Shown here: positions 57,299-64,000 of the stretch, one piece after another
Layout: every line of letters begins with the position of its first letter
How positions within the stretch are numbered: position 1 is the first letter of the stretch
Assembly (NCBI GenBank): GCA_035549555.1
Contig: DASZQR010000010.1
Span: 62,001-126,000, forward strand
Source of the DNA: Patescibacteria group bacterium
Lineage (GTDB): Bacteria; Patescibacteriota; Microgenomatia; UBA8517
Reading direction: 5' to 3'
DNA: 64,000 nt
The notes under the pieces: generated by a model
What the model saw: only the letters and a program-made list of their open reading frames with translations
Database searches by the model: none
What the model was told of the DNA's origin: nothing
Program-made: the position numbers and the translations under genes

Positions 57299-58096
57299 AT
57301 GAAAAAGTTTTCTGTAATTTTTCTTTCTTTATTTTTAATTTCTACTTTTACACTCATTGTCCATGCTGATTATGCTTCTGATTATCAAAATTATATTAAT
57401 CAAACAGGAACTTATAACGCTGCTCATGACGCTTATTTAACAGCTCGTGCAACATATATTGCTTCAGGAAGTATTGATAGTCAGGATAAAGCGATTCAGG
57501 CAACTTCTCAAATGCTTCAAAGCCGTGATGCAGTATTTATAAATTATTTGACAGCAATTCGCACTAAACTATCTTCTACGGTAGGGATAAATAGTACTGA
57601 TCAAAGCTCATTAACCGGCCAAATTAATACTGAAATTTCCTGGTACCAAAATCATGCAAGCCGTATTCCTTCTGCTTCAACTCTAAACGACCTGGTTAAT
57701 GACAGCAACGAAGCTCAAGATCAATATAAAAGTTCCACTCTTGATTTAATTTACAGAAGTTTGATAACAATTGGCGCAGCTAATAATTCTTTTATAAGAG
57801 GGGAGTTATCAAACGAAATCACAACCCTTTCTGCAAAAATTGATGAAATAAAAGCAAATCAGGATAAAGATGTAACAGTTGTTTCAAGATCTTTAATTGA
57901 TGTTCAGGATAAAATAAGTAGAAGCGAGAGTAAAGATAGCGACGCAGTCAACAATATTAATTCTGCAAAGCCAAATGATAATCAGCTGGATAACGATTTT
58001 GAAGATTCTCAAAGTAATTTAAGCGATTCAAATTCATATCTTAAAGAAGCAAATCAGGAAATGTTGCAAATAATTGCTGAAATAAAATCAAATTAA
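57299..58096 (+). CDS. Secreted helical (coiled-coil) protein
   Basis: 265 aa. Signal peptide MKKFSVIFLSLFLISTF.. ending VHA (about 1-23). The mature part is nearly all helical (about 30-170 and 190-260), Ser/Asn/Asp-rich. TATCAT lies 8 nt before the ATG with TTGCAA 16 bp before it. Followed 9 nt later by a membrane protein, probably one operon. Function unknown. Confidence 0.6.
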   Translation: MKKFSVIFLSLFLISTFTLIVHADYASDYQNYINQTGTYNAAHDAYLTARATYIASGSIDSQDKAIQATSQMLQSRDAVFINYLTAIRTKLSSTVGINSTDQSSLTGQINTEISWYQNHASRIPSASTLNDLVNDSNEAQDQYKSSTLDLIYRSLITIGAANNSFIRGELSNEITTLSAKIDEIKANQDKDVTVVSRSLIDVQDKISRSESKDSDAVNNINSAKPNDNQLDNDFEDSQSNLSDSNSYLKEANQEMLQIIAEIKSN

Positions 58097-58105
58097 AAAT
58101 AAATT

Positions 58106-58600
58106 ATGGAAAATCAAAACAACCAAAATATAACACCACCACAGCCGATAGCTCCTGTTCCAAATCCAGTAGCAACAAATACTCAGGAGACCGCAGTTCA
58201 ATCTCCTCAAATGGCAACAGATTTTAATAATTTCAAAAATACAATTGATAATTTAAGACAAAACTGGAAAGAAAAATTTAATAATCTATCTCCAAGATCA
58301 CGAATGCTTGTAATTATTGCTTCAATTGTCTTTGCAATTATTTTTATTTTATTTTTATTACTTCTTTTAATAGGACCTAAGAAAAAAACAGTTCCAGTTC
58401 TGACTCCTTCACCAACACCAGTTTCAGTTACTCCAGCTCCAAATATCATTTTAAATGCAAGCAGATACGCAACAGATAGCGGAGTATTAAAAATCGAAAG
58501 TGACTTAAACGGTTTTCAAAGCCAATTAAATAGTAGTGATGTGAAGCAAAGCGATCTTAATTTACCAAATGTAGATTTCAATATTAACTTCAATCAATAA
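58106..58600 (+). CDS. Single-span membrane protein
   Basis: 164 aa. Pro/Gln-rich cytoplasmic start, then SPRSRMLVII and a membrane segment (about 68-90). Outside follow a Pro/Thr linker and a short acidic part. No family recognised. Second gene after the secreted helical protein. Convergent with the acetyltransferase gene, sharing no bases. Confidence 0.55.
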   Translation: MENQNNQNITPPQPIAPVPNPVATNTQETAVQSPQMATDFNNFKNTIDNLRQNWKEKFNNLSPRSRMLVIIASIVFAIIFILFLLLLLIGPKKKTVPVLTPSPTPVSVTPAPNIILNASRYATDSGVLKIESDLNGFQSQLNSSDVKQSDLNLPNVDFNINFNQ

Positions 58601-58948
58601 TTAAAGTCTCATTGTTGCATACTCATCGTCAATTTCGAAATTATTTTTTCTATAAAATTCTTCTAATTTAGGAATATCAAGCGAACCAATTGTTGCTCTA
58701 ATATCTCTAGCCCCGTTTTCTTTAGCTTCTTGTACAAATCTATTAAGTAGGGCACTCCCTATTCCATTTCCTCGTTCATTTAATCCGACATTCAACATTT
58801 CAACAAACGCGGAATTTTTGATAGTTTTTCCAAATAAAGATCCCAGATCTTCATTTCCATTGCGAGCAAATATGTAAAAAACTTTTCGATCACCCTGAAT
58901 ATGATCAGGTACTTCAAAACTATTCACGATCAAATTATAATTTTTCAT
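58601..58948 (-). CDS. GNAT-family acetyltransferase
   Basis: 115 aa, small. Acetyl-CoA loop NERGNGIGSALL (about 55-66) is the R/QxxGxG/A signature, and EEFYRKNNFEID (about 95-106) is the end motif. Transfers acetyl to an unknown amine. Its ATG overlaps the stop of the gene before it (ATGA). Confidence 0.85.
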   Translation of the reverse strand: MKNYNLIVNSFEVPDHIQGDRKVFYIFARNGNEDLGSLFGKTIKNSAFVEMLNVGLNERGNGIGSALLNRFVQEAKENGARDIRATIGSLDIPKLEEFYRKNNFEIDDEYATMRL

Positions 58949-59289
58949 AAATTAATCTTCTTTAAATTAAATACAGGTTCTTCGACAAGTGCCGGGGCTT
59001 GTCTAATTATTCCCACATTGTCAATTAGAGGAAACATTTTTCTCACTTCATCTTGAAATTTCTGTGCCAATCCTCCTGAATAACTTGCATATCCTGAACC
59101 TTCGCTTCGTCCACAAAGTTTATCTTCCCATTGGCGAATTACGGTTTGTACTTTTGCCCCAATTTCATTAAATTCTTTTTGAAGTTTCTCCTCTTCAAGT
59201 CCATATCTGTCGTGAATTTGTTTAAATTCATCAAAAAGCTCCTTATTATTTGCAATCATGTTATTAAAATATTCTTGGTATTTTGTCAT
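58945..59289 (-). CDS. Unknown helical protein coupled to the acetyltransferase
   Basis: 114 aa from ATG 59289 (MTKYQEYF); the frame opens two codons earlier at a TTG. Helical, charged, with one Cys. No family recognised. It shares a 4-bp overlap with the GNAT gene, so it could be its substrate or partner, but nothing more is visible. Confidence 0.5.
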   Translation of the reverse strand: MTKYQEYFNNMIANNKELFDEFKQIHDRYGLEEEKLQKEFNEIGAKVQTVIRQWEDKLCGRSEGSGYASYSGGLAQKFQDEVRKMFPLIDNVGIIRQAPALVEEPVFNLKKINL

Positions 59290-59298
59290 AAGCAAAGC

Positions 59299-59327
59299 TT
59301 GTCCGTACGGATAAAATTCATTATACT
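59299..59327 (+). promoter_or_regulatory. Leaderless promoter of gene 59335
   Basis: TTGTCC (59299-59304), 17 bp, TATACT (59322-59327), 7 nt, ATG 59335. Confidence 0.65.
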
Positions 59328-59334
59328 ATGCATC

Positions 59335-59865
59335 ATGATAGATTTTGAAGGCCAATTATCAAAAGCTGACTTAAATGAACAATCTCGAAGTTTTGTAACA
59401 AAAACAACTTCTCGTTTGATAAGTAAATATCAAAGAGATTGGATGATTGCAGATAATTCAATAAGGATAATTTCCAGTAGAGACACAACTGTGTTGCCAA
59501 ATCACGAAGAATTACAAGCCCGTGTGGAAAAAAATAAACAACTAAAACCAAAATTAGAAGAACAGGCAAGTATAATGCAATTATTTCCGGCAGAAGTAGC
59601 TAAAATGAGTATTACAGGTGAAGAAATGCCGTTACCAGAATTTTTAGGTATGGAACTAGCTCATCTTGAAGATACTGATGGTTTATTGATGACAATTGAT
59701 TACACTAAAAAGTTTGAAGAGAATCATAAAACTGGATTTAATGCTATGGTATTTGCAGGTATGGAATTAGCTTTAAAATTGAACTTTGGCGATAAAGATG
59801 GCAATCCTACCAATATTGTAACTTCATTCAGCTTATGCTTGATGAATAAGATACAAGGAATTTAG
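59335..59865 (+). CDS. Unknown cytoplasmic protein
   Basis: 176 aa from ATG 59335 (MIDFEGQLSK). The frame is open to 59131, but that part runs antisense to the previous gene and is mostly Phe/Leu/Ile. The promoter also lies just before 59335, so the long start is rejected. Helical, no signal, no family recognised. Confidence 0.55.
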   Translation: MIDFEGQLSKADLNEQSRSFVTKTTSRLISKYQRDWMIADNSIRIISSRDTTVLPNHEELQARVEKNKQLKPKLEEQASIMQLFPAEVAKMSITGEEMPLPEFLGMELAHLEDTDGLLMTIDYTKKFEENHKTGFNAMVFAGMELALKLNFGDKDGNPTNIVTSFSLCLMNKIQGI

Positions 59866-59914
59866 CACTTGACCTTCTAAATTGCTATCGGTTAAAATAT
59901 AACTTCGTTGCCAA

Positions 59915-61099
59915 ATGTTTAAAAACAACCGCCCGTTATTAATTGTTTCTCTTATCGCGATAGTAAATGCCCTTGGATACGGCATTATTATTCCTATTCA
60001 ATTTTCCTACGCTGCACGTTTTGGTTTAAGTAATTTTCAAAATGGACTGTTGTTTTCGTTGTTTTCATTGTGTCAATTTTTATCATCTCCTGTGATAGGA
60101 AATTTCTCTGACCGCTTTGGCAGAAGGCCTCTTTTAATTCTTTCCTTGGCTGGAACAGTTTTATCATTTTTGACCATGGCTTTTGCTCCGAGCGCTATCT
60201 TTTTATTTATAGCTCGCGCTCTTGATGGTCTTACTGCTGGGAATGTTCCTGTCGCCATGTCTGTTATATCAGATACCGTCGAGCCAAAAGACAGGGCAAA
60301 AGGCTTCGGAATAATTGGAGCAGCTTTTGGTTTTGGATTTGTTTTCGGCCCTGCAATTTCAGCTTTAACAGTGGGAATTAATCCATCTTTGCCATTTATA
60401 ATTGCAGCCGTCATTACGTTTATTTCAGTAGTTATAACCTGGTTTATGCTTCCAGAAACTAACCAGCACATTGGCCAAGTAAACCAGAGAAAGTTATTTG
60501 ATTTTCCAAAGCTCGCAAAATCAATTGTTGACGAAAACGTCGGTTCAACGCTCATGGTTGGTTTGATTTATGCTCTTGCTTTTGGTCTCCTTATTTATGC
60601 ATACAATCCTTTCGCAAAAAGCGTTTTAGGTTTATCAGATACTGTAATTGCTCTAAACTTTGTTATTTTTGGAATTGTCGGCTTAGTTGCCCAAGGTTTT
60701 TTGATTCCGCAATTGACAAAGCGTATTGCTGACAAAAAACTGATGATACAGGCATTAATTATTTCAGTTGTTGGCTTTTTCGGAGTTTTCATAGCACATT
60801 CATATCTTTTCTTTGTGATCACATCCATTTTTATTTCTCTTTCAAACTCTTTTGTCCAGCCTTTAATTGCATCCTTACTATCAAAAGAAGTTGATTTCAA
60901 ATCTCAGGGAGAAATTATGGGAATAAACCAAAGCTATGCAAGTATCGGTACAATCTTTGGCCCGATTATTGGCGGATTAATGGCCAGTGTCTTTAGCGTG
61001 GCCAGCCCATTTTTAGGAGGAGCACTTTTGAGTTTAGTCTGTGTTTATGTTGGTTACCAAATCTTCAAAAAGCCAGAAAAAGTTGTGAGTTTGGAATGA
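59915..61099 (+). CDS. MFS drug-efflux-like transporter
   Basis: 394 aa, twelve membrane segments. Motif A GNFSDRFGRRPLL (about 63-75) and the motif C-like PAISAL region fit the DHA1/TetA group of proton-coupled exporters. TAAAAT with TTGACC 18 bp upstream lies 16 nt before the ATG, a short leader. Substrate unknown. Confidence 0.85.
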   Translation: MFKNNRPLLIVSLIAIVNALGYGIIIPIQFSYAARFGLSNFQNGLLFSLFSLCQFLSSPVIGNFSDRFGRRPLLILSLAGTVLSFLTMAFAPSAIFLFIARALDGLTAGNVPVAMSVISDTVEPKDRAKGFGIIGAAFGFGFVFGPAISALTVGINPSLPFIIAAVITFISVVITWFMLPETNQHIGQVNQRKLFDFPKLAKSIVDENVGSTLMVGLIYALAFGLLIYAYNPFAKSVLGLSDTVIALNFVIFGIVGLVAQGFLIPQLTKRIADKKLMIQALIISVVGFFGVFIAHSYLFFVITSIFISLSNSFVQPLIASLLSKEVDFKSQGEIMGINQSYASIGTIFGPIIGGLMASVFSVASPFLGGALLSLVCVYVGYQIFKKPEKVVSLE

Positions 61100-61128
61100 T
61101 TGTAAGTAAATAAAACTTATAATATAAT
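61100..61128 (+). promoter_or_regulatory. Leaderless promoter of gene 61135
   Basis: TTGTAA (61100-61105), 17 bp, TATAAT (61123-61128), 6 nt, ATG 61135. Confidence 0.75.
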
Positions 61129-61134
61129 CCACTT

Positions 61135-61473
61135 ATGTCACCAGATCAAAAACCAGAAATTCAAAAACAAAATAATCCAGCTAAAAATTTGTTAGCCCAT
61201 GTTCATGAACTTTATAAAGTTGGATTGCAAAAAGATTTAGCTTTGTTGAACTTATTAGAACAACCTACACCAGAGAATGAAAATACATATAACCAAAAAC
61301 GTTTGCAATACGATGACATCCAAGAAAGAATAAATACTTCAACTAACGAAGAAAAAGAAGAAGCGTTAATTTTATTAATAGAAGAACAGGAAGAAATAAC
61401 CAAAAGACATGAAAGTAAGATGAGAGAAATGTCAGAAGCCAGAATTACTATTTCAAGGATACCTGCTAAATAA
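61135..61473 (+). CDS. Unknown coiled-coil protein
   Basis: 112 aa, Glu/Lys/Gln-rich, nearly all helix with a likely coiled coil (about 60-105). No family recognised. It overlaps the end of the convergent Fic gene by 8 bp. Confidence 0.5.
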   Translation: MSPDQKPEIQKQNNPAKNLLAHVHELYKVGLQKDLALLNLLEQPTPENENTYNQKRLQYDDIQERINTSTNEEKEEALILLIEEQEEITKRHESKMREMSEARITISRIPAK

Positions 61474-62446
61474 CTTCATAATAAACTCCTCTTGTACTTC
61501 CTCTTTTTCGTATTTGCCCTCCATCTTGCAGTTTTTTCAAATCATATCTTAAAGTTCTTTCATTAACATCTCTAAATCTTCTTCGGATCTGATCAAAATT
61601 AACTAATTTCTGCTCTTTTATAATTTGATAAATCTCAGCCCGCCTCGGAAGCAAAAAATCAGCAACTTGCGGCTCCTGTTTTTGTAAAATATTTTTCTTA
61701 GTAGCGCTTGATGCATCGCGAATTGTCTCAAGCATAAACTCTATATAATTTGTAATATCACGCTCGCTTTCTTCAAGCATTTTGTAATAAGTTTCGCGCC
61801 TTTTATCAATCATTTCTTCAAAAGGCAAAATTCCTTTAAATCCGTAGCCGCTTTTAGCAAGTATCATAAGTAAAAACAACCTGCCAACGCGGCCGTTACC
61901 GTCTGCAAAGGGATGAATTTTTTCAAATGCATAATGAGAAATCACAGCTCTAATCGGCGCAAAAGTTTCCCTGTCTGCATTTGCATATTTGATAAGTCTG
62001 TCAATTAATTTAGGGACATGAGAAGGTGGAGGAGTGTGATAAATCATTACGCCTCCTGCTGCAAACACTCCTTCGTGTTTTTTTCTAAATCTCCCAAGCT
62101 CTTCATATTCGATTCCTTTCATGGTTATAGAATGCAGATTTAAAATATCCTTTACTGTGATATCCCTGCCACTTCGCTCAAAAATCCAGTTAATTGCTCT
62201 TAAAATATTATTTACTTCAACTCTTTTCTGGTCTTTTGAAGGAAGGTGTGCAAAATCTTCAAGCGTTGTTGGATTTCCCTCAATTCGCGCAGAAAAAACA
62301 GAGCTTGCAAGCGTAGATTTGCGCCTTAAGTTTTGTTCTATTTCAATTGGAACCGGGATCGAATCTACGACTTCTTTGTTGGCTTCAATCTCAGCAAGCA
62401 GTTTGCTTATTTGTGGGGTCAAGAAATATTTTGGAGGAATAATCAT
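61466..62446 (-). CDS. Fic-family protein 2 with built-in inhibitory motif and C-terminal HTH
   Basis: 326 aa. The N-terminal Fic_N region holds SARIEGN (about 53-59), the (S/T)xxxE(G/N) motif of class II Fic proteins whose Glu blocks ATP binding. Core motif HPFADGNGRVGR (about 176-187). The C-terminal part (about 265-326) is a winged-helix-like domain (FDQIRRRFRDVNERTLRYDL). AMPylates an unknown target. The repeats before its start suggest the HTH represses its own promoter. TAGCAT lies 6 nt before the ATG. Confidence 0.88.
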   Translation of the reverse strand: MIIPPKYFLTPQISKLLAEIEANKEVVDSIPVPIEIEQNLRRKSTLASSVFSARIEGNPTTLEDFAHLPSKDQKRVEVNNILRAINWIFERSGRDITVKDILNLHSITMKGIEYEELGRFRKKHEGVFAAGGVMIYHTPPPSHVPKLIDRLIKYANADRETFAPIRAVISHYAFEKIHPFADGNGRVGRLFLLMILAKSGYGFKGILPFEEMIDKRRETYYKMLEESERDITNYIEFMLETIRDASSATKKNILQKQEPQVADFLLPRRAEIYQIIKEQKLVNFDQIRRRFRDVNERTLRYDLKKLQDGGQIRKRGSTRGVYYEVI

Positions 62447-62457
62447 TACCTAATGCT

Positions 62458-62497
62458 ACCAGATCTTGCCAAATATTGCCATATATCGCCAGATATA
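62458..62497. repeat. Four tandem 10-bp repeats in the fic promoter
   Basis: CCA occurs at 62459, 62469, 62479 and 62489 in units ACCAGATCTT, GCCAAATATT, GCCATATATC and GCCAGATATA. On the minus strand they are TGGC.ATAT-type units overlapping the -35/-10 region of fic. A period of exactly 10 bp puts all units on one face of the helix. Confidence 0.75.
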
Positions 62498-62515
62498 ACA
62501 CATAAATTTATTATC

Positions 62516-62544
62516 TTGTGACTACAAAAAATATAAGTTATTAT
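62516..62544 (+). promoter_or_regulatory. Leaderless promoter of the FKBP gene
   Basis: TTGTGA (62516-62521), 17 bp, TATTAT (62539-62544), 6 nt, ATG 62551. Confidence 0.7.
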
Positions 62545-62550
62545 TCTTTT

Positions 62551-63081
62551 ATGAAGGTTTCAGCGAAAGTGGTGTTCGCAATAATTGCAATAATTGCAGT
62601 GCTTGCAATTGTTGTTCGAAATGTTAAAGTTGGTGGAGACGAAGGTGTAAATAATTCACCAAGTCCTACAATTACAACAATGAACGATAATTCAAATCAA
62701 ACACCAAGTGCTACAAGTTCGGCAACTCCAAACGGATTGCAAATCACAGACGAGGTGGTTGGAACAGGCGATACCGCAGTTGCCGGTAAAATGGTTACGG
62801 TAAATTATTCAGGTACATTAACAGACGGTACTGTATTTGATTCAAATACAGATCCAAAATTTCAACACGTAACTCCCTTTAGTTTTGATCTTGGAGCAGG
62901 TGAAGTAATAAAAGGCTGGGATGAAGGCGTTGCCGGCATGAAAGTTGGAGGAAAACGAAAATTAGTTATCCCTCCAGATTTGGGTTATGGAGCATATGGT
63001 GCTCCTCCATCTATTCCAGGAAATGCAACGTTAGTCTTTGAGGTTGAACTTCTCAAAGTTGAGCAAATTCTAGGCAATTAA
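62551..63081 (+). CDS. Exported FKBP-type peptidyl-prolyl isomerase
   Basis: 176 aa from ATG 62551 (MKVSAKVV). The frame opens at GTG 62518, which overlaps the -35, so it is rejected. Membrane segment about 5-23, a Ser/Thr/Pro/Asn linker (about 34-62), then one FKBP domain (about 65-170) with [36 protein letters not shown] and IPPDLGYG. Helps fold proteins outside the cell. Confidence 0.93.
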   Translation: MKVSAKVVFAIIAIIAVLAIVVRNVKVGGDEGVNNSPSPTITTMNDNSNQTPSATSSATPNGLQITDEVVGTGDTAVAGKMVTVNYSGTLTDGTVFDSNTDPKFQHVTPFSFDLGAGEVIKGWDEGVAGMKVGGKRKLVIPPDLGYGAYGAPPSIPGNATLVFEVELLKVEQILGN

Positions 63082-63095
63082 TGCTAGAATAAATC

Positions 63096-63335
63096 ATGAC
63101 CAATAATCAAATGCTCCAGGCAATCTTTGACACAGTTTCTAGCTTACGAAATGAAATAAAAGACTTAAGAAACGAAATGAACGACAAATTTAAAAAAGTC
63201 GATGAAAACTTTAAAAAAGTAAATCAAAGACTCAATAAAATCGGTGAATCTGTCGCATATCTTGAAGATGATACTCCAACTCGTAAAGAATTTGAAAACC
63301 TAGAAAATAGAGTTAATAAACTTATTAATAACTAA
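63096..63335 (+). CDS. Small coiled-coil protein
   Basis: 79 aa with repeated heptads (LRNEIKDLRNEMNDKFKKVD, about 13-32). Similar short coiled-coil proteins occur as paralogues in many CPR genomes. TAGAAT lies 5 nt before the ATG. Confidence 0.6.
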   Translation: MTNNQMLQAIFDTVSSLRNEIKDLRNEMNDKFKKVDENFKKVNQRLNKIGESVAYLEDDTPTRKEFENLENRVNKLINN

Positions 63336-63336
63336 T

Positions 63337-64000
63337 TTATTTGTATTTCAAAAACTTCCTGTAACTTTGATTAACTAAATAATCAAGTAAGTCTGAGAAT
63401 TTTACTCTGGCAACTCCAATGTTTTTATCTGCAGCACCATAATACACATATAAATAGTCTCCAATTTCAACCACGCCGCAAGGAAAAACAATTCCTCGTC
63501 CGTTTACCTTTTCCCATTCCTCGCTTGGCTCAAGAATTGGATATTTTGTACGTGCATCAACTAATTGTGGATTTTTTATATCAAGAAGCATTGCTCCAGC
63601 TCGGTACCAGTGATCAATTGTCGAAATTCCATGATAAATAAGAAGCCACCCTTTTGTTGTCTTTATTGGCGTTGGTCCGATTCCAATTTTTTCATCATCC
63701 CACATTCCTTTGCGAGGAATTATATAAGACTTTGTCGCAAGCCACTTTCCTTCGCCAAAAGTTAAAGATTCGCTTTTATCAATTGAAATTCCAGGCGTTA
63801 TGCGATGAAAAAACACATATTTGTCAGAAATTTTATCAGGAAGAAGGCATGCATCTTTATCATAAATTCCTGGAGCTGTCACAAGTTCTGGTTTAGTCCA
63901 GGCGTCCCATTTCCGATTTAAAAAATCTTCTACAGTTATTGAAGTGAGCGCGACTCGCACAGTATTGTCTCCTTCGTAAGCTGTGTAACACATATAAATT
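63337..64000 (-). CDS. GH130 family phosphorylase/glycosidase, N-terminus cut by the window edge
   Basis: At least 220 codons. CYTAYEG, VFFHRITPGI (about 62-71), the GIGPTPI segment (about 105-111) and HGIS.DHWYRAGAMLLD are typical of GH130 beta-mannoside phosphorylases or hydrolases. The frame is open to 64000, and the residues before the first ATG still fit the family, so the true start is outside. Works on a beta-mannose-type sugar. No signal peptide can be judged. Confidence 0.85.
   Translation of the reverse strand, partial: IYMCYTAYEGDNTVRVALTSITVEDFLNRKWDAWTKPELVTAPGIYDKDACLLPDKISDKYVFFHRITPGISIDKSESLTFGEGKWLATKSYIIPRKGMWDDEKIGIGPTPIKTTKGWLLIYHGISTIDHWYRAGAMLLDIKNPQLVDARTKYPILEPSEEWEKVNGRGIVFPCGVVEIGDYLYVYYGAADKNIGVARVKFSDLLDYLVNQSYRKFLKYK

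Noticed and set aside
59131-59334. Longer start for gene 59335
   Set aside because: It runs antisense to the coupled gene at 58945-59289, is made of Phe/Leu/Ile-rich text, and a promoter lies just before ATG 59335.
62458-62497. CRISPR-like array
   Set aside because: The units are only 10 bp with no spacers; a promoter operator is the better reading. No cas genes are present.
1-64000. Recoded stop codon (TGA as Gly, as in Gracilibacteria/SR1)
   Set aside because: TGA ends several clear genes (for example def, ybeY, the mazG and dcd overlaps), so the normal code is used.

Overview
The window looks like chromosome of a Patescibacteria/CPR bacterium, most plausibly of the Microgenomates (OP11) group. 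This placement is an inference. It rests on low GC (roughly one third), densely packed genes with many 4-bp overlaps, a large share of small orphan proteins, exported cohesin/dockerin-type modules, short single-domain versions of housekeeping proteins (EF-Ts, DprA, ProS) and a DUF6496-like mini-protein. TGA is an ordinary stop, so the standard bacterial code applies. No rRNA, CRISPR array, insertion sequence or prophage was seen.

Layout. 1-4020: a plus-strand operon with a RimB-like retropepsin-fold protease, three tandem RimK-type ATP-grasp ligases and a class I glutamine amidotransferase. It is cut off at the left edge and ends at a shared terminator. 4096-8932 (minus): secE-nusG and rplK-rplA-unknown-rplJ-rplL, split by two plus-strand orphans. 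8962-11110: rnhB, a nucleotidyltransferase split by a -1 frameshift, rpsU, a mini-protein. 11176-19611: exported cohesin/dockerin/LPxTG proteins, a trypsin-like protease, a GT-B glycosyltransferase, rpmG and four tRNAs. 19606-26039: frameshifted phosphatase, structured RNA, M50 protease, rpmB, def-fmt, O-antigen ligase, mreB. 26167-32809: PBP2, DprA, a Tat-signal protein, topA. 32868-39648: a dTMP supply block (mazG, dcd, double ThyX, dTMP-kinase-like, tdk, glyA, folD) with galU opposed. 40218-45855: rpsB-tsf-frr, rseP, proS. 45847-64000: HIT protein, YqeY, YbeY, dnaX-ybaB-recR, two Fic proteins, cysS, anchored proteins, MFS transporters, FKBP and a GH130 enzyme running off the right edge.

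How the genes work together. The dTMP block is coherent: dcd and tdk make or salvage deoxyuridine and thymidine nucleotides, glyA and folD recycle the one-carbon carrier used by ThyX, a kinase-like protein would phosphorylate dTMP, and MazG cleans the pool. MreB, PBP2, the O-antigen ligase, GalU, the glycosyltransferase and the cohesin/dockerin proteins describe a cell-envelope programme. Def/Fmt, YbeY, Frr, ProS, CysS and the ribosomal proteins cover translation.

Main observations. (1) The RimB/3xATP-grasp/GATase cluster is a candidate peptide-ligation-and-trimming system with no obvious target. (2) Many genes have a -35/17 bp/-10 promoter whose -10 lies 5-8 nt before the start codon, so transcription would begin at or next to the ATG (leaderless mRNAs). 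rplJ, rpsB, rplK and rpsU instead keep 5' leaders, and those of rplJ and rpsB are clearly structured. (3) dnaX has an A9 run just after the clamp-loader core, where a -1 slip gives an immediate stop, as in gamma/tau systems. (4) A Fic gene has four exact 10-bp-period repeats over its promoter. (5) Three other genes are split by apparent -1 shifts.
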